Positions 1 to 8,314 of a stretch of DNA of 64,000 bases are shown piece after piece. The DNA comes from Lysobacter sp. Root494. Its GTDB lineage: Bacteria > Pseudomonadota > Gammaproteobacteria > Xanthomonadales > Xanthomonadaceae. Location: assembly GCF_001427225.1 (NCBI RefSeq), contig NZ_LMFH01000006.1, positions 1 to 64,000 of the forward strand, in the 5' to 3' direction. Each line of letters starts with the position of its first letter. The stretch's first letter is position 1. The notes below the pieces were generated by a model that was not told where the DNA came from, searched no databases, and saw only the letters and a list, made by a program, of their open reading frames with translations. A program made the translations under genes and the position numbers.

Positions 1-571
1 CGTACTGGCCAATGTAGGCGTTGGCTTCGGCACCGTCGAAGTTCTGGCGCAGGATGACGTTCACGACGCCGGCGATGGCATCCGAACCGTAGATCGAGGA
101 TGCGCCGTCCTTCAGGACTTCGATGCGCTCCACCGCAGCGGTCGGGATGGTGTTGAGGTCGACCGCGCCGCCCAGGCCGGTACCACCGATCCAGCGACGG
201 CCGTTGACCAGCACCAGGGTGCGGTTGGAACCGAGGTTGCGCAGGCTGACGCGGGTTTCGCCGTTGCCCCCGTTGTTGAACGTGCTGTTGAGGGTGGAGC
301 CGTTCGACGTGATGTTCTGGATCACGTCGCCGACCGACGTCAGGCCTTGGGCGCTGATTTCGTCGCGGCTCAGCGAGAACACCGGCTGCGAGGTTTCGAT
401 GTCGGTGCGCTTGATGCGCGAACCGGTCACCTCGATGCGATCGAGGGTAGTGGCTTCTTTTTCCTGCGGCGCCGCGGCGTCCTGCGCGAACGCAGTGCCG
501 GTGCCGGCGATCGTGCCCACTGCGATAGCAATTTTGATTGCGTCGCGGAGCTGGTTGGTCTTCAAGGTCAT
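1..571 (-). CDS. TonB-dependent receptor, N-terminal part (truncated by window edge)
   Basis: This minus-strand reading frame begins at the ATG at 571 and runs off the left edge, so about 190 N-terminal residues are visible. A signal peptide ends near the AFAQ site around residue 29. A plug domain follows, with recognisable stretches such as RVSLRNLGSNRTLVLVNGRR, VERIEVLKDGASSIYGSDAI and AGVVNVILR. These features are typical of outer-membrane TonB-dependent receptors that import siderophores, glycans or other large substrates. A purine-rich ribosome-binding stretch (GGAGAGAGAG) lies directly before the start. The substrate cannot be inferred, because the barrel lies outside the window. The family call is confident. 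Confidence 0.93.
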   Translation of the reverse strand, partial: MTLKTNQLRDAIKIAIAVGTIAGTGTAFAQDAAAPQEKEATTLDRIEVTGSRIKRTDIETSQPVFSLSRDEISAQGLTSVGDVIQNITSNGSTLNSTFNNGGNGETRVSLRNLGSNRTLVLVNGRRWIGGTGLGGAVDLNTIPTAAVERIEVLKDGASSIYGSDAIAGVVNVILRQNFDGAEANAYIGQY

Positions 572-763
572 CTCTCTCTCCAAGTCGGTCTTGGTTTATT
601 TCCCATGGGAACCTCCCCGGTGGGGTCAAGAAAGACACCAAATCCGGCAAGGCCGTCCGGATAGTAGACCCGTCCTTTGAAAAATTAAAGTGTCGTTAAC
701 AAACGCCGCCGAATGGCCTGCAGGCGGCGCCAGCGGGATCAAGGACAATGCAGAGAAAGCTGG

Positions 764-784
764 GAGGCCCCCAAATCGGGCCTC
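764..784 (-). terminator. possible weak terminator hairpin after the secreted protein gene
   Basis: GAGGCCC (764-770) and GGGCCTC (778-784) form a perfect 7-bp stem with a 7-nt loop, 11 nt past the stop codon of the minus-strand gene at 795. The following minus-strand sequence has only a short T run, so this would be a weak intrinsic terminator or an mRNA 3'-end stabiliser. Confidence 0.35.
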
Positions 785-794
785 AGAGAGCGAG

Positions 795-1649
795 CTAGAG
801 ATCCTGCTCGTACCGGACGTAGGGCACGGTGCCCTCGTCCTTGTCGCTATTGCCGGGGGCAAACGGATTCTTGCCGCGGGTGACGACGTTTTCGGCGCCG
901 ACGGTGAGCTGGCCGCTCCAGGGCGTGCGCCAGGTAAGCCCCAGTCCCAAGCCGCTCCATTGGCCTGGCAGGCCGGGGGTGTCGACGACGCGGCCGATGA
1001 TGTTTGCGCCAAAATTTCCCACGCCCGCCCCGAGTGTGATGGTCCTGGTCGTCCAGCGGTCGGCGACTTCGGAGGGGATGTCGTCGGCCGGGATCAGCCG
1101 CGCCCGGGCCAGCGTGCCGCCGATGGAAACGGTTGCCTCGCGGCCGACGTTCTTCTGGCCATAGAACGTCAGGCTGTTCTCGTCGACGCGGCTCGTCTTG
1201 CTGTTGGGACTCAGCCACGCGGGCAAGGTGTCGCGGGCATTGCCGAAGACAAGGCCGATGCGGTTGCTGCCGCGGGTAAGGCTGGTGCCTGCACTGAGCT
1301 GGCGATCGTTGCTGCCGTCGTTGTCGAGCGTGGCGAGCATGCAATGGTTGGCGAGGTTGCCAATGGTCGCGGCGAGTCCGCTCTTGCGATCGCACACCAA
1401 GCCGAGCGTGTCGCCGGCCGCCACCCCGAAAACCGCGTCGAGCGTGTTGCCGCCGGCGCGCCACCGGGCCCCTGCAGCGGGAGCCGCGCTCGGCTCGAGT
1501 TGCAGGACGGCTTCGAGCTTGCCGTTCGTATTCCACACCGGGAGCAACGTCGCGTCCGAACGCGTAGCCGTCGACTGCGCATGCGCGCCCGTGGCTGCAC
1601 CGAAGGCGAGCAACAGGGCGAGAGGCAGTTGGAGCAGGCGCGCTTTCAT
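795..1649 (-). CDS. secreted protein of unknown function, probably an outer-membrane beta-rich protein
   Basis: The protein has 284 residues. It starts with a clear Sec signal peptide (KARLLQLPLALLLAFGAATG, cleavage near AHAQ at residue 25). The mature part is rich in alternating glycine and aromatic or hydrophobic residues, for example TITLGAGVGNFGANIIG, GLGLGLTWRTPWSGQLTVGA and the end YVRYEQDL, which resembles the strands of a small beta barrel. I recognise no named domain. A good sigma-70 promoter lies just upstream and the gene stands alone between hslO and the TonB receptor. Location in the outer membrane is inference; a soluble periplasmic beta protein is the alternative. Confidence 0.7.
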   Translation of the reverse strand: MKARLLQLPLALLLAFGAATGAHAQSTATRSDATLLPVWNTNGKLEAVLQLEPSAAPAAGARWRAGGNTLDAVFGVAAGDTLGLVCDRKSGLAATIGNLANHCMLATLDNDGSNDRQLSAGTSLTRGSNRIGLVFGNARDTLPAWLSPNSKTSRVDENSLTFYGQKNVGREATVSIGGTLARARLIPADDIPSEVADRWTTRTITLGAGVGNFGANIIGRVVDTPGLPGQWSGLGLGLTWRTPWSGQLTVGAENVVTRGKNPFAPGNSDKDEGTVPYVRYEQDL

Positions 1650-1703
1650 GGCGTGGTTACGACCTGGTAGGGCCGGCGAAGTTCCCCGCTTTCTGGGTCT
1701 GGG

Positions 1704-1732
1704 ACTATAGCTACTTTATGCTTATTTAACAA
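1704..1732 (-). promoter_or_regulatory. strong sigma-70 promoter for the secreted protein gene
   Basis: Read on the minus strand, TTGTTA (1727-1732) is followed by a 17-nt spacer and TATAGT (1704-1709). Both hexamers are close to consensus and the spacing is optimal. The segment is AT-rich within otherwise GC-rich DNA. The start codon at 1649 would leave a leader of roughly 45-50 nt. Confidence 0.75.
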
Positions 1733-1756
1733 TCTGTGCGATCCGTCGCAAGCTGC

Positions 1757-2677
1757 TTATTGGGTACGTTCCGGGGCGGGCTGGACGTCCGGTCCGGGGG
1801 TGAAAAGGCCGGTGATCTGCTCCGTGCTGAAGCGGTACGACTGGCCGCAGAACTCACAACGCACGACTGCCTCCCCGTCGGTCAGGGCGGCATGGGCTTC
1901 CTCCTCTCCGAGCGAGGCCAGCATCGACTCGACCCGTTCCCGGGAGCAGGAGCATCCGAATGCCAGGGGCTTGGTGCCGAGCATCTGGACCCCGTCCTCA
2001 TGGAACAGGCGCGTCACCAGTTGCTCGTCCGTCCATTCCAACAACTCGCGTGGTGAGAGCGTGTCAAACAGGGCGCCGGCACGCGACCATCCGTCGCCAT
2101 CGCCCGCATCCCCGGGGAGCTTCTGCAGCATGAGCCCAGCGGCGGAGTTCTCGTCTGCGGCCAGCAGAAGGCGCGTGGGCAGCTGCTCCGACCGGCGGAA
2201 GTAATCCTCGAAGGCCCCTGCAAGGGAATCCGCCTCCAGTTCCACGAGGCCCTGGTACCGGACCGGCTCGCGATCGTCGCGCGAAGGATTTTCGATGGTG
2301 ATCGCAAGTACGGCATCTGGTCCCAGTTCGCGCAGGTCCCGCGAAACGGTTCCGTCCTCCGCCAACTGCGCGATGCCGCGCAGTGTGCCTGCCGCCGTGC
2401 ACTCAGCGAACAAGGCCCGCAGCGCGCCGTGTCCGCGAAGCTGTACCGACAACCGGCCATCGACCTTGGCGTGACCGGTGAACAGCGCGGATGCAGCTAC
2501 GGCTTCGCCCAGCAGTTCGGCGGCGGCCTCGGGCAGTTCCTGATTGAAACTGGCGACGCGGGTGCGTATCTGCTGCCAGGTCTCCCGCAGGTGCACGCGA
2601 ACGCCGCGAACGCCGGCACCATCGATCAGGAAACGGCTCAGCTGGTCACGGTCTGCAAGGTTCGTCATCGGATTCAC
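1757..2677 (-). CDS. hslO: Hsp33 redox-regulated molecular chaperone
   Basis: Hsp33 is a cytoplasmic holdase switched on by oxidation and unfolding. The C-terminal zinc switch is intact: the CxC motif is C242/C244 and the CxxC motif CEFC is C274/C277 (numbered from the GTG at 2677). The N-terminal chaperone domain carries expected segments such as GRLSVQLRGHGALRALFAEC. The total of 306 residues matches the family. The start may be GTG 2677 or the ATG three codons later at 2668, which gives MTNLADRDQL. The gene is divergent from mtgA with about 80 bp between them. The call is confident; only the start is open. Confidence 0.95.
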   Translation of the reverse strand: MNPMTNLADRDQLSRFLIDGAGVRGVRVHLRETWQQIRTRVASFNQELPEAAAELLGEAVAASALFTGHAKVDGRLSVQLRGHGALRALFAECTAAGTLRGIAQLAEDGTVSRDLRELGPDAVLAITIENPSRDDREPVRYQGLVELEADSLAGAFEDYFRRSEQLPTRLLLAADENSAAGLMLQKLPGDAGDGDGWSRAGALFDTLSPRELLEWTDEQLVTRLFHEDGVQMLGTKPLAFGCSCSRERVESMLASLGEEEAHAALTDGEAVVRCEFCGQSYRFSTEQITGLFTPGPDVQPAPERTQ

Positions 2678-2757
2678 ACGGTAAGGCGCGCAGCAGTCAA
2701 GGGATAATGCGCGCGGTTTGCGGGGATGGCCGCAAAGATGGGGATGGGGGAAGTCGG

Positions 2758-3543
2758 GTGCAAGACGCAGAACAGAATACGGTCGCTGTAGCGGTTTCGC
2801 CCGGGCGCAGGCGCTGGCGTTCGTGGTTGTGGCGGCTGCCCCTGCTGTTCGTGGCGATAACGGTTCTGCAGGTGTTGCTGTTGCGATTCATCGACCCGCC
2901 GTTCACCGCTTTCATGGCGGCGCGGCAGTTGGAAGCCGTGGGTTCGGGCGACTTCGGCTTCCGTGTCGCCTACGACTGGCGCGATCTGGATGACATCTCG
3001 CGAAACGTGCCGCTGGCGATGATCGCTTCGGAAGACCAGAACTTCGCGAACCACAACGGCTTCGATTTCCAGGCGATTGAAAAAGCGCGTGCGCACAACG
3101 AGCGTGCCGAAGAGCGCGCGCGCAAACGGAACAAGCCGGTCAAGCGGATCCGCGGCGCCAGCACCATCAGCCAGCAGACGGCCAAGAATCTTTTCCTGTG
3201 GAAGGGACAGGGCGTCACGCGCTGGGCCCGCAAGGGACTGGAGGTCTGGTACACCCTGTTGATCGAAACACTGTGGCCGAAGAGCCGCATCATCGAGGTC
3301 TACGTCAATACCGTGGAGCTCGGTAACGGCGTGTACGGCGCGCAGGCCGCGGCACGCACGTATTTCCGCAAGGACGCCAACCGGCTCGCGCCCGCGGAGG
3401 CCGCGAGAATGGCCGCGGTTCTGCCGAATCCGCGGCGCTACAGCATCGCCCGGCCGGGACCTTACGTGCAGCGCCGCAGCAATGCGATCCAGCGGCAGAT
3501 GCGCTACATGGGCGGACCGGCGTTCCTGCAGCGGCTCGACTGA
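2758..3543 (+). CDS. mtgA: monofunctional biosynthetic peptidoglycan transglycosylase (GT51)
   Basis: MtgA polymerises lipid II into glycan strands at the periplasmic face of the inner membrane. I chose the GTG at 2758 because a GGGGGAAG ribosome-binding stretch lies just before it; the frame also opens upstream at an ATG at 2707, but that extension is low-complexity. From the GTG the protein has 261 residues. One membrane anchor (about residues 24-44) is followed by a GT51 domain with the catalytic motif EDQNFANHNG (Glu92) and later GASTISQQTAKNLFLW and NTVELGNGVYGAQAAA. There is no transpeptidase domain. The glycosyltransferase gene starts 30 bp downstream. Confidence 0.95.
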   Translation: MQDAEQNTVAVAVSPGRRRWRSWLWRLPLLFVAITVLQVLLLRFIDPPFTAFMAARQLEAVGSGDFGFRVAYDWRDLDDISRNVPLAMIASEDQNFANHNGFDFQAIEKARAHNERAEERARKRNKPVKRIRGASTISQQTAKNLFLWKGQGVTRWARKGLEVWYTLLIETLWPKSRIIEVYVNTVELGNGVYGAQAAARTYFRKDANRLAPAEAARMAAVLPNPRRYSIARPGPYVQRRSNAIQRQMRYMGGPAFLQRLD

Positions 3544-3561
3544 AGCAGAGGCCTGCCGCGT

Positions 3562-3567
3562 TACCAT
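3562..3567 (+). promoter_or_regulatory. -10-like hexamer 6 nt before the glycosyltransferase start (possible leaderless mRNA)
   Basis: TACCAT lies exactly 6 nt before the ATG at 3574 and there is no Shine-Dalgarno sequence between them. The same arrangement occurs before yqgE, pdxH and, with 7 nt, aroK. No convincing -35 hexamer is visible. Confidence 0.35.
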
Positions 3568-3573
3568 CCGCCC

Positions 3574-4593
3574 ATGACCCGTGACCTGCTGACCGTAGTT
3601 GTAGCGGCCTACAACGAAGCCGATGCATTGCCGCTGCTTCATCCGCGACTGAGCGCCGCGTTGCAGGGCATGCATGACGTCGACGGGCGCGTCCTCTATA
3701 TCGACGACGGAAGCCGCGACGCCACCTGGACGGTGCTGCAACGGATCGCGGCCGGCGATCCACGTGTGAGCCTGCTGCGCCTGTCCCGCAACTTCGGCAA
3801 GGAAGCTGCGCTGACCGCAGGCCTCGATCGCGTGGAAGCGGGCGCGGCGCTGATCCTCGACGCCGACGGCCAGGACCCGCCGGAACTGATCCCGCAATTC
3901 GTCGCCAGGTGGCGTGAAGGCTATGACGACGTCTACGGCACCCGCATCGAACGCGAAGGCGAGGGCTGGATCAAGCGCGCGACGGCGCATGCCTTTTATC
4001 GCGTCATCGGGCGCCTGTCGCATACGCCGATTCCTGCCGACACAGGTGATTTCCGGCTCCTGTCGCAGCGCTCGCTCGCTGCATTGCGGGAAATGCGCGA
4101 GCGCCATCGCTTCATGAAAGGGCTGTTCGGTTGGGTCGGATTCAATACCGTCGCGATCCCCTACCACCGCGACGCACGCAGCGCCGGCGACAGCAAGTTC
4201 AACCTGTGGCGCCTGTGGAATTTCGCGCTGGAAGGCATCACCAGCTTCTCGACCGCACCCTTGCGCCTGGCGACCTACCTCGGGCTGCTGACGGCGGCCG
4301 TCGCGTTCCTGTATGCCCTGTGGGTGATCGTGAAGGCGCTCTTCTGGGGCGATCCCGTGGCGGGCTGGCCGACCATGATGGCGGTGATCCTTTTCCTCGG
4401 CGGAGTACAGTTGATCGCGCTGGGCATGATCGGCGAATACCTGGGCCGCATCTATGACGAAGCCAAGCAGCGGCCGCTGTACCTGGTCGACGTCTGGAAG
4501 CCGGCGGCAGGAGTATTCTCGGTCCCGCCAGTCGCCAGCGAAGGAGAAGCCCATGCGTACCGTACGGCAGCTGCTCGAAGCGAAAGCCCCTGA
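3574..4593 (+). CDS. family 2 glycosyltransferase, polyisoprenyl-phosphate type (GtrB/ArnC/DPM1-like)
   Basis: The protein has 339 residues. A cytoplasmic GT-A domain (residues 1 to about 220) carries VVVAAYNEADALP, the acidic YIDDGSRDAT motif, LSRNFGKEAALTAGL and the metal-binding LILDADGQDPPE. Two C-terminal membrane helices follow (about 232-252 and 268-290), ending in the conserved MIGEYLGRIYDEAKQRPLY. Relatives move a sugar from a nucleotide donor to undecaprenyl or dolichyl phosphate for later transfer to surface glycans or lipid A. The sugar is unknown and no flippase or partner transferase is adjacent. The 3' end overlaps the CBS gene by 41 bp. Confidence 0.9.
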   Translation: MTRDLLTVVVAAYNEADALPLLHPRLSAALQGMHDVDGRVLYIDDGSRDATWTVLQRIAAGDPRVSLLRLSRNFGKEAALTAGLDRVEAGAALILDADGQDPPELIPQFVARWREGYDDVYGTRIEREGEGWIKRATAHAFYRVIGRLSHTPIPADTGDFRLLSQRSLAALREMRERHRFMKGLFGWVGFNTVAIPYHRDARSAGDSKFNLWRLWNFALEGITSFSTAPLRLATYLGLLTAAVAFLYALWVIVKALFWGDPVAGWPTMMAVILFLGGVQLIALGMIGEYLGRIYDEAKQRPLYLVDVWKPAAGVFSVPPVASEGEAHAYRTAAARSESP

Positions 4594-4981
4594 GATCTAT
4601 GCGATAGCGCCCGACGCGCCGGTGATCGACGCGATCCGGCTGATGGCCGAAAAACGGATCGGCGCGGTGCTGGTCATGGAAGGGTCGCGGCTGGCAGGCA
4701 TCCTCTCGGAACGCGACTACGCGCGGAAGATCGTGCTGCAGGGCCGCTCATCGGGCGACACGCCGGTGAGCACGATCATGACGGCCGATGTCATCACCGT
4801 GCGCCCCGACGACACCGCGGACCATTGCATGCAGGTCGTCACCGACAACCGTATCCGCCACCTGCCGGTAGTCAGGGGTGGCGAAGTAATCGGCGTGGTA
4901 TCGATCGGCGATCTCGTGAAGGCGGTGATCGAGGACCAACAGGTCGAACTCGATCAGTTGCAGCGGTATATCGCGAGTTGA
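4553..4981 (+). CDS. two-CBS-domain protein
   Basis: This 142-residue protein consists almost entirely of a CBS pair (about residues 12-65 and 78-132), with typical signatures such as IGAVLVMEGSRLAGILSERD and RIRHLPVVRGGEVIGVVSIG. CBS pairs usually bind adenosine nucleotides and regulate a partner, but there is no effector domain here. The start at 4553 is supported by GGAG seven bases upstream and by homologues that begin MRTVRQLLE. It lies inside the end of the glycosyltransferase gene, so the two are probably co-transcribed. The cellular role is unknown. Confidence 0.9.
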   Translation: MRTVRQLLEAKAPEIYAIAPDAPVIDAIRLMAEKRIGAVLVMEGSRLAGILSERDYARKIVLQGRSSGDTPVSTIMTADVITVRPDDTADHCMQVVTDNRIRHLPVVRGGEVIGVVSIGDLVKAVIEDQQVELDQLQRYIAS

Positions 4982-5114
4982 TGCATTCAAGCGGCGGTCT
5001 GCGTGAAGCCTGGATGTGCACGGGGACGTAAAAACGCGAAGTCACGGGCCCCGCCAGAAGCATGCGGGGATGACGAATTGGCAAAGCAGTGCGCACAGCA
5101 CACGGGCCGGTTCG

Positions 5115-7079
5115 TCACTTCGCGTAGCGCCCGCCGCACGACGAATCCTTGCCCGGTCCGAGTTCCAGCGTCGCCAGCAACGCGGCGGGCGGCGCGATGT
5201 TCCCCAGCACCACCGCCAATGCGCCGCGCAGGCCGATGCGCCCGTAGTCCGGATGGAATTCGGGGTCCTTGAATGTGCCGTCGATCCACAGCGGTGCGCG
5301 CAGCGAGATGAGGCTGCGGTCTTTCGGACGTGGTCGCAGTTTCAGACGCAACGTTTCGTCGCGAAGACTGATCGTGCCCTCGCCAAGGATGATCGTGTCA
5401 GTGGTGTCGAACGCGAGCGAACGGGCCTTCATGACGCCGTTCTCCACCGCGAAATCGCCGAAGGCGCAGCGGATCGGCACCTTGCGGTCGCCACGAACGA
5501 TGAACTTGAGTGTTTCGGCGACATCGATGCCCGCCAGCTCCATCATCAGGTTGCTGATCTGCCCGCGCCCCATGCCGACGGCTACATCACCGTCGCTGCT
5601 GCCGAGCATCAGCGCGATCGAATTACCGGTGCCCGCGAGGTTCACCTTGCCGCCAAGCCGCCCGATCGCGTCCTGCGCGAGCTTCACGTCGGGAACCAAC
5701 TGCCGCAGGTTCAATCCACTGGCATCGATCCTGGCGCGGGTACGGATCGGACTTTCGCGCGCGTCCATTCGTACGATTGAACGCACCTGTCCGCCCGCGA
5801 CGCCGAAGTTGAGCGGCTCCAGGCGCAGCAACCCGTTCTCGAGCCGCAGGTGCGTTTCCATGTTGTCCAGCGGCCATTTCGGCGCGTTGATGCGGTGCGC
5901 CTTGTAGCGGACGTCGGCATCCATGGCGCGAAGCTTGTCGAGCTCATAGGGACGATCCGGCAACAGGCGTGTTTTCGCGCGATCGCTTGCGGTCTGTGCC
6001 GCGAATCGCGCGTTCGTGGATTCGCCATCGCCGGCGTGCGGTGCCTTGCCGATGAAGCCGGCCAGATCGTCGAAGTCAAGCCGCTTCGAAGCGATATCCG
6101 CGTGCAGGTCGGGCCTTGCGCCGCCTGTTGCGACGCTCGCATCGCCGGCGAGGTCGCTGTCGCCGACGACGCCCCGGAAATTGTCGTAGTGCCAGATGTA
6201 TCCGTTGGGCCCGTTGGCCTCCCGCGTAAGCCGGCCATCGAGTTTGTAGGGCGGCGTATTGGGCGTAACGATGCCGATCAGCGGATACAGATCGGCCATG
6301 TCCTGGCCCGAGAGGGCCAGTTGCAGGTCGAAGTCGCGCAGCAGTATCGGATCGGTCAGCGTTCCGCGAGCGTGTGCCTTCGTCGCACCCGCTGTTGCAT
6401 GCGCATCGACGTGGTACGGACGCTGACGATCCCGTAGGGCCAGCGGTGACTCGGCCGTTCCTTCCACCCGGAAGCGATTGCCTTTCCAGTGTCCGCCGCC
6501 TTCGACAACAACCGAAGATCCGGCCTTCTCATGCGTGCGCTGGCTGGATACATCGGCCGCGATGTCGGTGCGGGCGGCTGCATCGACGAAGGTCAGTTTT
6601 CCGCCGTCGATCCGGAGTTGCGCGAACTGCGTGTCGGTTTCGCCGCCTTTACCGAATTTCCAGTTGCCGATGCGTTGCGGGCCCATCTCAAGATGCAGTA
6701 CCGGCCGTGTGAGCCGCAGGTCTGGAATGCGGACCTGGCGGCGCAGCAACGGCCAGACTTCTATCCTGAACTCGACGCGATCGGCGGAGGCCATCGTCGG
6801 CTGTTTCGACCACTTCGCATTGCCGAAGCGCAGGCGATCCGCGCGGATGGTCGGCGTGGTCCAGTCGAGGTCGACGTCGAGGTTTCCACCGATGTCGAAT
6901 TCGCGCCCGGTGCGCGCTTCCACCTGGCGTTCAATGGGACCTTTGAACCAGTTCCAGTCCCACAGCAGGATCAGGATGGCCAGTCCCACCAGGATCAGGC
7001 CCAACAAGCTCAGCCATGGATGGCGCCGCAAGCCGCCCGCGATTGCAACAGCCGATTCGCGCGGGCGATGCATGTCCAT
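5115..7079 (-). CDS. AsmA family protein, inner-membrane anchored
   Basis: The protein has 654 residues. One N-terminal membrane helix (about residues 20-42, LSLLGLILVGLAILILLWDW) is followed by a large periplasmic region. It opens with the AsmA-type segment GREFDIGGNLDVDLDWTTPT and IRADRLRFGNAKWSK and ends with the conserved LRLKLRPRPKDRSLISLRAP and GTFKDPEFHPDYGRIGLRGA. AsmA-like proteins are related to bridge-like lipid carriers and are implicated in phospholipid movement to the outer membrane. The short region 4982-5114 before its 3' end holds nothing I recognise. The next gene upstream starts 10 bp away. Confidence 0.9.
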   Translation of the reverse strand: MDMHRPRESAVAIAGGLRRHPWLSLLGLILVGLAILILLWDWNWFKGPIERQVEARTGREFDIGGNLDVDLDWTTPTIRADRLRFGNAKWSKQPTMASADRVEFRIEVWPLLRRQVRIPDLRLTRPVLHLEMGPQRIGNWKFGKGGETDTQFAQLRIDGGKLTFVDAAARTDIAADVSSQRTHEKAGSSVVVEGGGHWKGNRFRVEGTAESPLALRDRQRPYHVDAHATAGATKAHARGTLTDPILLRDFDLQLALSGQDMADLYPLIGIVTPNTPPYKLDGRLTREANGPNGYIWHYDNFRGVVGDSDLAGDASVATGGARPDLHADIASKRLDFDDLAGFIGKAPHAGDGESTNARFAAQTASDRAKTRLLPDRPYELDKLRAMDADVRYKAHRINAPKWPLDNMETHLRLENGLLRLEPLNFGVAGGQVRSIVRMDARESPIRTRARIDASGLNLRQLVPDVKLAQDAIGRLGGKVNLAGTGNSIALMLGSSDGDVAVGMGRGQISNLMMELAGIDVAETLKFIVRGDRKVPIRCAFGDFAVENGVMKARSLAFDTTDTIILGEGTISLRDETLRLKLRPRPKDRSLISLRAPLWIDGTFKDPEFHPDYGRIGLRGALAVVLGNIAPPAALLATLELGPGKDSSCGGRYAK

Positions 7080-7088
7080 GCCGGGCGT

Positions 7089-7478
7089 TCAATCGGCCTC
7101 GTGGCAGGCGAAACCACCCGTTTCGTCCTGGCCAAGCGTTGCGCCTTCGCTGCCGATATCAAACGACAAGGCCACACCGGCATATCGCGGAGGAGCACTG
7201 TTGGCTACGCGGGAAATGTCGATGATGCGTCCGTCATGAAGAATGACGCGCGCAGTGTTGCTGCCAACGATGTCGACGCGATGGCCCTGTTCGCAGCTGT
7301 AGCGCATCGTGACCCCGGCGGGACGCATCTCCCGTCCGCGCATCGCGCTCGCCTGCATCGGCGGTAGCTCTGCCGTTTCAGTGCGGGTCGCGGTGTCAGG
7401 TTGCGGCGGTGATACGGTTGGCTTGCATCCCGCTACTAGCATGGCCAACGACAGCGCGTATGCGAAACGCGTCATCAC
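7089..7478 (-). CDS. lipoprotein resembling the MliC lysozyme inhibitor
   Basis: The 129-residue protein starts with a signal peptide and the lipobox LVAGC (Cys18). The C-terminal half has the MliC pattern: MRYSCEQGHRVDIVGSN, ARVILHDG, the central SAPPRYAG stretch, ALSFDIGSEGATLGQ and a final cysteine in GFACHEAD that can pair with the cysteine of YSC. MliC proteins sit in the periplasmic leaflet of the outer membrane and block C-type lysozyme. The typical S-G-x-x-Y loop is altered here to SAPPRYAG, so inhibition is not assured. The gene lies 10 bp upstream of asmA on the same strand. Confidence 0.7.
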   Translation of the reverse strand: MMTRFAYALSLAMLVAGCKPTVSPPQPDTATRTETAELPPMQASAMRGREMRPAGVTMRYSCEQGHRVDIVGSNTARVILHDGRIIDISRVANSAPPRYAGVALSFDIGSEGATLGQDETGGFACHEAD

Positions 7479-7565
7479 GGCCTCCGTGGCTTGGTTGGTT
7501 CCACCTTCGACAACCCGGGGTCAAGCGTGGGTGAATGCGTTGTGGGCGATTCAGAGTTGCGAAGC

Positions 7566-8216
7566 TCAGGCGCGGTGCAATACCTGCGCCATGACGGCGA
7601 CGTAATGGCAGACGCTGCCCCCAATCACGAACATGTGCCAGACCGCATGCGAATACCGCATCGCGGGCCGGTGATAGAACAAAGTGCCCAGCGTGTAGCA
7701 GGCGCCACCGGCGAGCAGCCATCCGAACGTCCAGCCATCGAGGGCGCGGAACACCGGCACGATCGCGGCGAGCACCAGCCAGCCCATGGCGACATAGATC
7801 ATCGTCGACAGCAGCTTGAAGCGTCCGGTGAAGAACAGCTTGAAAGCGATGCCGGCAAGCGCCAGCGTCCAGATTGCCGCGAACAGCCACCAGCCAAGCG
7901 CGCCGCGCAGCCCGATCAGCGTAAATGGCGTGTAGGTCCCGGCGATCAGCAGATAGATCGCGCAATGATCGAAGACCTTCAGCCGCGCCTTCGCGAGCGG
8001 ATGCCGGATCGCGTGATAGAGCGTCGAGGCGACATAGAGCAGCAGCAGGCTGATTCCGAACACGATGGCCCCAACCAGTTGCCACGTGTCTCCGCGAGTG
8101 GCTGCGAGCGCGATCAGTACCGCCCCGCCTGCCAGTGCGGCGGTAGCGCCCAGGCCATGGGTCCAGGCGTTGGCCAGTTCCTCGCGGGCGTCGTGCGGAG
8201 CCGATATCACTGTCAT
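7566..8216 (-). CDS. hemolysin III / YqfA family membrane protein
   Basis: From the ATG at 8216 the protein has 216 residues and about seven membrane helices. It carries the family motifs ELANAWTHGLGA near the N terminus, VASTLYHAIRHP, FDHCAIYLLIAGTYTPFTL and the C-terminal SHAVWHMFVIGGSVCHY. The conserved histidines in the SxxYH and HxxxH positions suggest metal binding, as in the related PAQR receptors. Hemolytic activity is not established for most members. A frame extension to a GTG at 8303 exists, but it is not supported by family length. The 87 bp to the lipoprotein gene show no clear signal. Confidence 0.92.
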   Translation of the reverse strand: MTVISAPHDAREELANAWTHGLGATAALAGGAVLIALAATRGDTWQLVGAIVFGISLLLLYVASTLYHAIRHPLAKARLKVFDHCAIYLLIAGTYTPFTLIGLRGALGWWLFAAIWTLALAGIAFKLFFTGRFKLLSTMIYVAMGWLVLAAIVPVFRALDGWTFGWLLAGGACYTLGTLFYHRPAMRYSHAVWHMFVIGGSVCHYVAVMAQVLHRA

Positions 8217-8314
8217 GGTCAGAGAATCGTCCGGGTGCGTGGAGCAAATGCTCCGGGGCGGAAGCGCGGGGGCTCGCCTATCATTTGTTCCGGCTTCCCG
8301 CACCTGGCGTCCGC

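Noticed and set aside
2674-4554. A 626-codon open frame on the minus strand
   Set aside because: It lies antisense to mtgA and the glycosyltransferase gene, both with clear family motifs. Its translation is low-complexity and arises from the high GC content at third codon positions.
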